DNA of 64,000 nucleotides. Origin: Streptomyces endophytica. Lineage in GTDB: Bacteria; Actinomycetota; Actinomycetes; Streptomycetales; Streptomycetaceae. The notes under the pieces were generated by a model, which saw only the letters and a list, made by a program, of their open reading frames with translations, ran no database searches and was not told the DNA's origin. This document shows, piece by piece, positions 54,906 through 62,111 of the stretch (positions are counted from its first letter, which is position 1; each line of letters begins with the position of its first letter). Position numbers and translations under genes: made by a program. The stretch lies in the NCBI RefSeq assembly GCF_026153355.1, contig NZ_CP110636.1, positions 3,596,001 to 3,660,000 on the forward strand, written 5' to 3'.

Positions 54906-57272
54906 GTGGATGCGGCTCGGGTCGCGGTGGTGCGCTCTGGTGGTGCCCAGGGGTCGGGGTATGTGCTGGGCGGGCGGCTGGTGCTGACCGCGGCGCATGT
55001 GCTCAAGGACCGTGGACAGGTGTCGGTGCAACTGCCCGGGCGGCCCGGTCGGGTGCGGTGCCGGGTGGTGTGGGACCGGTTCGAGGACGGCCCGCAGGGA
55101 GGGGACGCGGCGCTGCTGCTGGCCGGGGAGGAGCTGTTGGCCAGGGCTTTGCCACCGGTGCGGTGGGGGCGGTTGGTGACGATGCAGGCCTGCCCGGCTC
55201 AGGCGCTGGGCTACCCCGTCGTGGGGAAGGCCGGCGGGGATGCGGTGTCGTGTGTGCAGCGCGACGGGCGGGTCTTGCCTCTCAGCGGCCGGGATCGTGA
55301 CCGGTACGTCCTGGCCGGGGACATGGGTGCCGAAGCTCTCGACGACGACTCGCCGTGGGGCGGGATGTCCGGGGCCGCGTTGTGGTGCGGCAGCACACCG
55401 GGGATGCCGTCGCTGCTGACAGGGGTGGTGGCCGGAGATCCGCCCGGCCACAGCCACACCCAACTGGAGGCGGTGCCCGCCTATGTGCTGGCTTCCGATC
55501 CGGTGGTACGGGAGCTGGTCGAGGAGCACACCGGCCGGGCGATGCTGCTGGAGCCTGCGGACTTGCAGCACGTCATCGACCGTACCGCCAGCCCCCGGCC
55601 GCCGCGTTCCCCGGCCGATTTGCTGCGCCCGGAACAGGCCGTGGTGTCCTTCATGGGACGTGAGGACCTGCTGAAGGACCTGACCCGTTGGTGCCGGCCA
55701 ACCCCGGACCAAGCACAGCCTGACGCTCCCGCCGGGGCGGCGGCCGGGATCTGGTCGTGGGACGAGAGCCCCGTCCAGGCACGGCTGCTGACAGGGGCAG
55801 GCGGTGCCGGTAAGACCAGGCTGGCCGCTGAACTCGCCCTGCGCATGACCGGCCAGGGCTGGACCGCGATCCGCCTGACCACCGATACCCAGACGCCGCT
55901 GGATTCCCTGTCACAGGTGCGACGACCGCTACTGGTCGTCGTCGACTACGCCGAAACCCGCACACCGCAACTTCACGCCCTGCTTGAGGCTGTCGACCAC
56001 GACCAGGCCACCAGCCCGGTGCGCATTTTGGCTCTGGCCCGCGCCGCGGGCGACTGGTGGACCCGGGCCACCGCACAGCCCCACAGCCAGGCTCTGGCCG
56101 CCGCCACCGTCACGCCGGTCCCCGCCCTGCACCACACCCTTCACGACCGCGCCACTGCCTACCGGCAGGCCTTGGGCGACTTCAGCACCCGGCTGCGCCG
56201 GACTTCTCCCGGCACCGATTGGGCGGCCCTCCTGCCGGCTCTCACCGCACCGGACGCACTGCCCGCCCCCGCCTTGACTGGCGCCGAGTTCGACACTCCC
56301 TTGACGGTGCAGATGGCCGCTCTGCTTGCGCTGTTGGATGCCACCGGCGTCCGACAGCCCACCGGCAGTCAGGCCGCCTCGCTGGAGGGCCGGCTCCTGG
56401 GACACGAGCAAAAGTACTGGGACGAGACCGCCAACAGCCCGGAACGGGGGTTGACCGGGGAACGCAGCGGAAGCGAAAACCGTGCGCTCGCCGTCGCCCT
56501 GGCCTGCCTCGCCCCCGCGACGGACCGTGACCACGCCCGGATGCTTCTGGCCCTGCTTCCTGGTCTGGCTGACGACGGCGCGACCGCTGTCTGTGGCGCG
56601 CTGGCGACCTGGCTTGCCGATCTTTACCCGAGTCAAGCAGGCTCCGTGTGGGGCAGCCTCCAGCCCGACCGGATCGCCGAGTACCACATCGGTACCCAGG
56701 CAAGCCGTGAACCGGCCCTGTTCACACGCGTCCTGACCATCCTTTCCGCCAACCACGCTGCCCATGCCCTGACGGTCCTGGCCCGCACCGCCCAGCACCC
56801 TCATCATCACGACACCACCAGGAACATCCTGTGCGATGCCATCACGACCGCCCCGAAAGTGCTGGGACCGGCCGCCCTGACCACCGCAACACGTACTGCC
56901 TACCCCGCACCACTGATCACCGCCCTGACACATCTGACCCGCACGACGCACGACGTCGCTCTGCTGCACCAGCTCAGTGACCAGCTACCGGACTCCACCC
57001 TCGCGCTCAACGAGTGGGCCGTCGCCCTTTGCACGGCCTTGGTGGAACACCACGACACACAAGATCCCGACCTGCCTGGTCTCGCCACCTCGCTGAACAA
57101 CCAGTCCGTCCGTCTGGCGGACCTGGGTCGGCGGGAAGAGGCGCTGGCCGTCATCACCCGCGCCATTGACATCCGCGAGACCCTGGCCGAGCAGCGACCC
57201 GATGTGTTCACGGAGGACCTGGAGAGAGCCCTCCAGCTACGCGAGTTCTTGAGACGAGCTCCAGAGGAGTAA
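54906..57272 (+). CDS. Trypsin-like protease / P-loop NTPase / TPR protein of a conflict system
   Basis: This is a 788-residue chain with three parts. Residues 1-200 are a trypsin-like protease: His31 in LTAAHVLKD, Asp67 in QGGDAALLL and Ser155 in WGGMSGAALW. At about 295-450 is an NTPase with Walker A LLTGAGGAGKTRLAAEL and Walker B PLLVVVDYAETR. A long helical region ends in a TPR-like unit (SLNNQSVRLADLGRREEALA). The GTG start at 54906 has GGAGG upstream. This arrangement suggests an NTP-controlled switch: TPR sensing of an invader or stress, NTPase assembly, then release of the protease. With Trypco2 it resembles the conflict systems described in multicellular bacteria; its effect has not been shown here. 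Confidence 0.88.
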   Translation: MDAARVAVVRSGGAQGSGYVLGGRLVLTAAHVLKDRGQVSVQLPGRPGRVRCRVVWDRFEDGPQGGDAALLLAGEELLARALPPVRWGRLVTMQACPAQALGYPVVGKAGGDAVSCVQRDGRVLPLSGRDRDRYVLAGDMGAEALDDDSPWGGMSGAALWCGSTPGMPSLLTGVVAGDPPGHSHTQLEAVPAYVLASDPVVRELVEEHTGRAMLLEPADLQHVIDRTASPRPPRSPADLLRPEQAVVSFMGREDLLKDLTRWCRPTPDQAQPDAPAGAAAGIWSWDESPVQARLLTGAGGAGKTRLAAELALRMTGQGWTAIRLTTDTQTPLDSLSQVRRPLLVVVDYAETRTPQLHALLEAVDHDQATSPVRILALARAAGDWWTRATAQPHSQALAAATVTPVPALHHTLHDRATAYRQALGDFSTRLRRTSPGTDWAALLPALTAPDALPAPALTGAEFDTPLTVQMAALLALLDATGVRQPTGSQAASLEGRLLGHEQKYWDETANSPERGLTGERSGSENRALAVALACLAPATDRDHARMLLALLPGLADDGATAVCGALATWLADLYPSQAGSVWGSLQPDRIAEYHIGTQASREPALFTRVLTILSANHAAHALTVLARTAQHPHHHDTTRNILCDAITTAPKVLGPAALTTATRTAYPAPLITALTHLTRTTHDVALLHQLSDQLPDSTLALNEWAVALCTALVEHHDTQDPDLPGLATSLNNQSVRLADLGRREEALAVITRAIDIRETLAEQRPDVFTEDLERALQLREFLRRAPEE

Positions 57273-57353
57273 TCCGCGGCCCGTCCCACCCCTGTCGCCT
57301 TCCAGGCTCCGCACCAAGGGATCGCCCGCGTGCGCCTCTCCCTGCCGGTCAGT

Positions 57354-57381
57354 GGCCCCCCACTCGTTCGAGCGGGGGGCC
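57354..57381 (+). terminator. Hairpin terminator after the protease-NTPase gene
   Basis: GGCCCCCC (57354-57361) pairs with GGGGGGCC (57374-57381), and CTCG with CGAG inside; a TTCT follows. It ends the Trypco2 operon. The remaining space to 57571 has no gene. Confidence 0.82.
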
Positions 57382-57571
57382 TTCTGTGGGCTGCGGGGCG
57401 GTGGGGTGGGCGCTGTTGTTTGGGGTGGGGGTGGGGGGTATTGTCGGGTGAGAGAAGCTTGAAGTCTCAAGTAAGTGGCTCGGGACCTGGATGGGCCGCG
57501 AGTAGTGGGTGTGTGGTGGCATCCGGGCGTGGTGCGTGGGTGCTGTTGCGGGGAGAGTGGAGGAGGGGTCC

Positions 57572-58072
57572 ATGGCCGTGCGGCGGCTTAATCATGCGGT
57601 GTTGTATGTGCGGGATGTGGCGAGGTCGGTGGCTTTTTACACCGAGGCGCTGGGGCTTGCGGTGGATGTTGAGGTGCCGGGGAGGATGGCGTTTCTGAGT
57701 GCTCCCGGGTCGCTCAATGATCATGACTTGGGGTTGTTCGCGGTGGGGGAGAGCGCGCCGGGGCCGGAGGCGGGGCGGGTGGGGCTGTATCACCTGGCGT
57801 GGGAGGTCGGCACGCTCGGGGAGCTCGCTGCGGCTGAGGCGCGGCTGGTGGAGAGGGGTGCGCTGGTCGGCGCCAGTGATCATCTCGTTTCCAAGTCGCT
57901 GTACGGCAAGGACCCGGACGGCACTGAGTTCGAGGTGATGTGGCGGGTGCCGCGGGAGGACTGGCCGGGGCCGGACGAGGCGGACCGGCTGCGTCCGCTC
58001 GACCTGGCGGGGGCGCTGAAGCGTTGGGGGCCGGATCTGGTGACGGGGGCGGCGGCCGGGTCGGCGACGTAG
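57572..58072 (+). CDS. VOC family protein (glyoxalase/dioxygenase fold)
   Basis: This 166-residue protein starts MAVRRLNHAVLYVRDVARSV at ATG 57572, with AGGAGGGG upstream. The metal ligands of the vicinal oxygen chelate fold are visible: His in LNHAVLYV, His in LYHLAWEVG and Glu in GTEFEVMWRVP. The catechol-dioxygenase-like pattern of two repeated beta-alpha modules fits one subunit of a dioxygenase, lyase or resistance protein. The substrate is unknown. It is convergent with the alpha/beta hydrolase. Confidence 0.9.
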   Translation: MAVRRLNHAVLYVRDVARSVAFYTEALGLAVDVEVPGRMAFLSAPGSLNDHDLGLFAVGESAPGPEAGRVGLYHLAWEVGTLGELAAAEARLVERGALVGASDHLVSKSLYGKDPDGTEFEVMWRVPREDWPGPDEADRLRPLDLAGALKRWGPDLVTGAAAGSAT

Positions 58073-58136
58073 TGAGGCGTCGGTGTGGGAGGGCCCCGGG
58101 GGTGCTTGGGGGCTCTGTCTCTGGGGGCTTGCGCGG

Positions 58137-59000
58137 CTAGTAGCCCAAGCGGGAGTAGTCCAACGTCGAGAGGAAGGCGTGGAGTTCCCGGTCAAAGAGC
58201 GGGGTGTTCTCCAGGTTCACCATGTGGCCGGCTGCCGGTATGCGGATTCTTCGGGTGCCGGGGACGGCCAGCGCTATGGCGTGGGCGTTGGCGGAGATGT
58301 CGGTGCTGTCCAGGTCGCCGTCGAGCACGATCGTGGGGGCCTGGATCTCGCCCAGGCGATCGGCGGCCCCGACCTCCAGGGGGATGCCGGCGCCTGCGCC
58401 GTCGGCATGGGCGATGACGTTGGCCTCGGCCGAGGCGCGCATCCGCTCGCGGAACCCCGGGTGGACGGCGGAGGGGTGCCGATGGGGGCCGTCCACCCAC
58501 ATCCGGAGGAAGTGCTCGACATAGCGCTCCGCGCCGTCCGGTGCGTCGATCGCGGCCACCTGCTCCTTGATGTGCTCCAGGACGAAGGGGTCGGTGAAGG
58601 CGCGGCCGCTGATCCCCGGGGAGGCGAGTGCGAGGGCCGCGACCCGGTCGGGGTGGGCTATGGCGGTGTCCAGCGCGACCCGTGAACCGTGGGAGAGGCC
58701 GACGAGTACGGCGCGGGGGACGTCGAGGGCGTCGAGCAGGGTGATCAGGTCGTCATGGTTGGCGTAGTCCCCGGTGACCGTGGACGACAGGCCGTGGCCC
58801 CGGAAGTCGTAGCGGATCGCGCGCAGGCCGGAGTTCACCAGCCAGCTGAACTGCTCGTCCCACATGTGCTGGTCGAGCATGCCGCCGTGCAGCAGTACCA
58901 CGGCGGGGCCCGCGCCGGCCGTCTCGTAGAACAGCTCGCCGTCCTCGATCGGCACGATCCCGTTGTCGATCTCGGACCAGTCGGTGAGGGTCTGGGTCAT
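58137..59000 (-). CDS. Alpha/beta hydrolase
   Basis: This 287-residue cytoplasmic hydrolase starts MTQTLTDWSEIDNG at ATG 59000. It has the oxyanion-hole motif VVLLHGGMLDQHMW, nucleophile Ser in VLVGLSHGSRVALD, Asp in VLDGDLDST and His in IPAAGHMVNLENTP. FDFRGHGLSS-type residues (YDFRGHGLSSTVT) are typical of the epoxide-hydrolase/haloperoxidase-like group. The MarR regulator lies just upstream on the same strand and may control it. Confidence 0.92.
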   Translation of the reverse strand: MTQTLTDWSEIDNGIVPIEDGELFYETAGAGPAVVLLHGGMLDQHMWDEQFSWLVNSGLRAIRYDFRGHGLSSTVTGDYANHDDLITLLDALDVPRAVLVGLSHGSRVALDTAIAHPDRVAALALASPGISGRAFTDPFVLEHIKEQVAAIDAPDGAERYVEHFLRMWVDGPHRHPSAVHPGFRERMRASAEANVIAHADGAGAGIPLEVGAADRLGEIQAPTIVLDGDLDSTDISANAHAIALAVPGTRRIRIPAAGHMVNLENTPLFDRELHAFLSTLDYSRLGY

Positions 59001-59085
59001 GTCACGACCGTCCTTTACGGGGAGGGGTGGCGGGGCTGCGGCGGTGGGGAGCGCGGTGGTGCGGGTGGTGGTGTGAAGGTTGTTG

Positions 59086-59736
59086 TCATCGCCCGGGGGA
59101 GCGCTTACGGCCGGGCTGTTGCCTGGTGGGGCGGGCGCTCGGGGTGTCCGGATCCTCCTTGATATCACCCGTCTTGGGTATGCCGGGACTTTGATGACGT
59201 TCTGGGGTGCCTTGAGCGGTGGATTCCGTTGCGGAGGTGGATGAGCCGGATGCCAGGTGCCGGAATTCCTCGCCGATGCGGTCGAGTACGTGCAGTGCGG
59301 TGCGTACGTCTGCGGCGGGCAGGTCGGCCAGGCGCTGCCGCAATTCCGTGGCCTCGAAGTCCTGGATGCCGCGTATCACTTCCGCGCCTTCGGTGGTGAG
59401 CTCGATCAGGGACGAGCGGCGGTGCGCGGGGTTGGGGGCCGTGACGACCAGGCCCAGCTCCGCGGCGTGGTTCACCCAGCGCTGGACCGGCTGTCTGTCG
59501 AGCCCCATGGTGCGCGCCAACTGCGGCACCGTGCGCGGACCTTCGGTGCGCAGCGCATCCAGCAAGGCGTGTTCGCCGGCGGTCAGGCCCGTGCCTGTGA
59601 GCTCGCGCTCCACTGCGCGGACGACCGTGCGGTGCAGTGGCCACAGGCGGCGGATGACGCCGTACAGCAATTCTTCGGTGGGTGTCGCCCGTCCGGCGTC
59701 GTCGGCGTCGCGCCGACCCCCCTCAATGACACTCAT
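59086..59736 (-). CDS. MarR-family regulator
   Basis: This 216-residue regulator has the winged helix-turn-helix at about residues 45-115 (LTAGEHALLDALRTEGPRTV, LARTMGLDRQPVQRWVNHAA, with PNPAHRRSSLIELT in the wing). The last 55 residues are a Ser/Thr/Pro/Arg-rich tail not found in most MarR proteins. A perfect 17-base palindrome abuts the start codon, so it surely represses itself. It precedes the alpha/beta hydrolase on the same strand (85 bases between), the likely target. Confidence 0.92.
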   Translation of the reverse strand: MSVIEGGRRDADDAGRATPTEELLYGVIRRLWPLHRTVVRAVERELTGTGLTAGEHALLDALRTEGPRTVPQLARTMGLDRQPVQRWVNHAAELGLVVTAPNPAHRRSSLIELTTEGAEVIRGIQDFEATELRQRLADLPAADVRTALHVLDRIGEEFRHLASGSSTSATESTAQGTPERHQSPGIPKTGDIKEDPDTPSARPTRQQPGRKRSPGR

Positions 59737-59753
59737 GATGTCATGATGACATC
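59737..59753 (-). promoter_or_regulatory. MarR operator
   Basis: GATGTCAT-G-ATGACATC is a perfect 8-1-8 palindrome directly next to the marR start codon (59736). A third half-site GATGTC follows at about 59757. The size and symmetry match known MarR operators. Confidence 0.85.
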
Positions 59754-59903
59754 GGTGATGTCGTTTGGGAAGGGGTGTGGAGAGGAGGGGAGGAGGGGTG
59801 TGGAGGGGCTGGGGTGGAGGGACTTGAAGGAGGCTGAAGGGAGTTGCGTGGGGTTGAAGGGGCTTGTGGCAGGAAGGGCAGGCGGGCAGGAAGGAGTGGG
59901 CTG

Positions 59904-60419
59904 GTGAGGGTGAGGCTGTTGCGGGGGGTGGGGGTGGCTACCGCCGTTTATGGGGTGGCGGTGTCGGTGGTCCCTGATCTGTTGGCTCGGCCTTCGGGGC
60001 TGGTCGACGACGAGGGGAGGGTCGCGTCGGCGACCCGGATCTCGTTGCGTCCGCTGGCCTGGCGGGATGCGGCGAGTGGGCTGGCCCTGGCGCTGGCGCC
60101 CGAGGGCCCGGCGCTGCGTACCGCTGCGTATGTCCGGATCGCGGCGGACCTCGGGGACGCCGTGCTGCTCGGCATGACGCTGCCTGACCGGGGCCGGAGG
60201 CGGAAGGCGGTGGCGGTGTCCGTGGGGTGGGGCGCGCTGTCGGTGCTCGGCCTGCTGGACGGCGGCGTCAGTCGGCCTGTGGGGTGGGGCTTCGTCGGGG
60301 TGAAGGTGATGACCAGGTCGGCGCGGTGTCGGGTCGCCGCCACGACGCGGGCGTTGGCCTCGTCCGAGGCGTGGACGAAGCGTTCCGCGTCGGCGCGTGG
60401 GCGGCCGAAGCGCTCGTGA
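59904..60419 (+). CDS. Small membrane protein, C-terminus uncertain
   Basis: The GTG start at 59904 has AAGGAG upstream. The first 120 residues look real: VRLLRGVGVATAVYGVAVSV (membrane segment), RISLRPLAWRDAASGLALAL and a second hydrophobic stretch SVGWGALSVLGLL. The family resembles small actinomycete membrane proteins of unknown function. After about residue 125 the frame runs antisense to the kinase core and loses sense, so either the true stop is near 60300 and a base is missing, or the genes overlap at their ends. Confidence 0.55.
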   Translation: MRVRLLRGVGVATAVYGVAVSVVPDLLARPSGLVDDEGRVASATRISLRPLAWRDAASGLALALAPEGPALRTAAYVRIAADLGDAVLLGMTLPDRGRRRKAVAVSVGWGALSVLGLLDGGVSRPVGWGFVGVKVMTRSARCRVAATTRALASSEAWTKRSASARGRPKRS

Positions 60420-60922
60420 CGGTCGATCAGCCGACGGACCCGTTCCTGGGTGTCCAGTTCCACGTACCAGACCTCGTCGAGCAGGGTGCGCACCCGTGAC
60501 CAGGGGCCCGAGTCGAGCAGGAGGTAGTTGCCCTCGGTGACGATGAGGGGGAGGTGGGGCGCTACGGGGATGCTGCCCGCGACCGGTTCCTCGATGCGGC
60601 GGTCGAAGGCGGGGGCGTAGACGGCGGTGTCCGGCTCGGGGGAGCGCAGGCGGCTGAGCAGCGCCGCGTATCCAGCCGGGTCGAAGGTGTCCGGTGCGCC
60701 CTTGCGGTCCGTACGGCCGAGGCGGCGCAACTCCGCCTCGGCGAGGTGGAAGCCGTCCATCGGGACCAGCGCGGCCTGGCCGGCCAGCCCGGCGACCACG
60801 TGGGCGGCGAGAGTGGACTTACCGGCACCGGGTGGGCCGGTAATGCCGAGCAGTCGGCGCTCGGTGGGGCGCGCGGAACCGGCGAGCCGACGGGCGCGGG
60901 CGAGGAGGTGCTGGAGGTCCAT
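59948..60922 (-). CDS. Nucleoside/nucleotide kinase family protein, C-terminus uncertain
   Basis: The first 210 residues are a clear P-loop kinase of the uridine-kinase/pantothenate-kinase-like group: Walker A LLGITGPPGAGKSTLAAHVV (residues 24-43), substrate-side LVPMDGFHLAEAELRRLG, YAPAFDRRIEEPV, and the lid RLIDRHERFGRPRADAERFV. A protein of this type normally ends near NARVVAATRHRADLV. Here the frame runs on for about 110 residues opposite the plus-strand membrane protein; a TGA one frame away at about 60268 is probably the true stop. The phosphate acceptor is unknown. Confidence 0.75.
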   Translation of the reverse strand: MDLQHLLARARRLAGSARPTERRLLGITGPPGAGKSTLAAHVVAGLAGQAALVPMDGFHLAEAELRRLGRTDRKGAPDTFDPAGYAALLSRLRSPEPDTAVYAPAFDRRIEEPVAGSIPVAPHLPLIVTEGNYLLLDSGPWSRVRTLLDEVWYVELDTQERVRRLIDRHERFGRPRADAERFVHASDEANARVVAATRHRADLVITFTPTKPHPTGRLTPPSSRPSTDSAPHPTDTATAFRLRPRSGSVMPSSTASPRSAAIRTYAAVRSAGPSGASARASPLAASRQASGRNEIRVADATLPSSSTSPEGRANRSGTTDTATP

Positions 60923-61015
60923 GGTGCGCCCATGGTGCCTGAGGGGAGGGTGGGGCGGGGGCAGCGCCCCACTGGGCGTGGCCCGTCAGGTCTGGTGGCC
61001 GGTCGCCGTCCGGTA

Positions 61016-61300
61016 TCAGGTCCGGTGCTGCCGCCCGTTCTGGTTTGGGGTCTGGTACTCCATGCCGTATTGCGCGCCGATGGCATTGAGGCGGTCGAGG
61101 TCGGGGTGGCCGTCCTTCATGGTGACCGGCCCGGCCTCGAACATGTCCTCCATGAACGCGTCCCAACCGCCCGGCGAGGAGATCTGCAGGCAGCGGGCGG
61201 GTGGCTGGGAGGCGTTGCGCAGCGCGTGCGGTACGCCGTGCGGCAGCAGGACGCACATGCCGGGGGTCAGGTGGTGGGTGGCCCCGTTGCCTCCGACGCC
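61016..61300 (-). pseudogene. Cupin-domain protein, truncated at its N-terminus
   Basis: ATHHLTPGMCVLLPHGVPHA is the C-terminal half of a cupin barrel (with the PHGVPHAL metal His) and is followed by GGWDAFMEDMFE and QYGMEYQTP. The first 75 or so residues of the barrel are missing, replaced by a Gly-rich run that is antisense to the start of the tetR gene. The remains match small quercetinase-type cupins that are commonly encoded next to a TetR regulator. Confidence 0.75.
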
Positions 61301-61933
61301 CCCGTCGCCCCCGCGCCCCAGTCGTCCTCCCACTCCGCCCATTCCTCCCGTTCCTCTCGCTCCTCTTCAGGCACTTCGGCGCCTCAGCGCAGGCCGCGGG
61401 TCGATGCCGAACGCAACCGCGCCCGTGTTCTGGAGGCCGCGCGGGAGGTGTTCCGTGCGCGCGGTGACGAGGCGCAGATGCCGGAGGTCGCGCGGGCGGC
61501 GGGGGTGGGCATCGGCACGGTCTACCGGCATTTCCCCAGTCGGGCCGCGCTGATCGCTGCCGTGGGGGAGCAACGGCACGCCGAGATCGTGGAGTTCGGG
61601 CGCAGTCGCTGTCTGGCGGGTGCGACGGCGGTGGAGGGGTTGACCGCCTTCGTCGAGCACATCGGGGAGGTGCTCGACGCGGAACGTGGGCTGTCCGCGT
61701 CCATCGAGGCGTCGTTCGGATCCACCGAGCCGACGGGGGAGGGGCGGGCGCAGGCCGAGGCGGTCGCCGGCCAGTTGCTCGCCCGGGGGAAGGAAGAGGG
61801 CACGGTGCGCGCGGATGCCGAGGTCGGCGATGTGGTGATGATCGTGTGCGGGCTGGCGGCGGTGATCCGTAACGATGCGGGCGACTGGCGGCGTTATGTG
61901 CGCAATGCGTGTGCGGGGTTGCGGCAGCCGTAG
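61271..61933 (+). CDS. TetR-family regulator, altered N-terminus
   Basis: The regulator itself is sound: RPRVDAERNRARVLEAAREV, EVARAAGVGIGTVYRHFPSR (helix-turn-helix) and a normal ligand domain ending in DAGDWRRYVRNACAGLRQP. What precedes it is odd: a Ser-rich leader (SSSHSAHSSRSSRSSSGTSA, encoded by TCC/CGC repeats) from a GTG at 61271 or 61274. This leader overlaps the cupin remnant in reverse. A deletion that removed the old divergent promoter, the cupin start and the native tetR start would explain both. Confidence 0.75.
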   Translation: MVGGPVASDAPVAPAPQSSSHSAHSSRSSRSSSGTSAPQRRPRVDAERNRARVLEAAREVFRARGDEAQMPEVARAAGVGIGTVYRHFPSRAALIAAVGEQRHAEIVEFGRSRCLAGATAVEGLTAFVEHIGEVLDAERGLSASIEASFGSTEPTGEGRAQAEAVAGQLLARGKEEGTVRADAEVGDVVMIVCGLAAVIRNDAGDWRRYVRNACAGLRQP

Positions 61934-61974
61934 GGGAGCGGCAGGGGCGGCGACGAACGTGCAACGAGGTGCAC

Positions 61975-62028
61975 GAGGGCCACGAGGCTCGTGAGGGCCA
62001 CGAGGCTCGTGAGGGTCACGAGGCTGCG
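61975..62028. repeat. Three 18-base tandem units after tetR
   Basis: GAGGGCCACGAGGCTCGT lies at 61975-61992 and again, identical, at 61993-62010; GAGGGTCACGAGGCTGCG follows at 62011-62028. The array starts 41 bases past the tetR stop. A second pair, GCTCCGGAGCGCTGCG, lies at about 62062-62105. Confidence 0.85.
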
Positions 62029-62111
62029 AGGCTCATCGAGGTTCGCGGGTTCGACGAGCGTGCCGCCCCTGCTCCGGAGCGCTGCGCGCCCCCGCTCCGG
62101 AGCGCTGCGGG

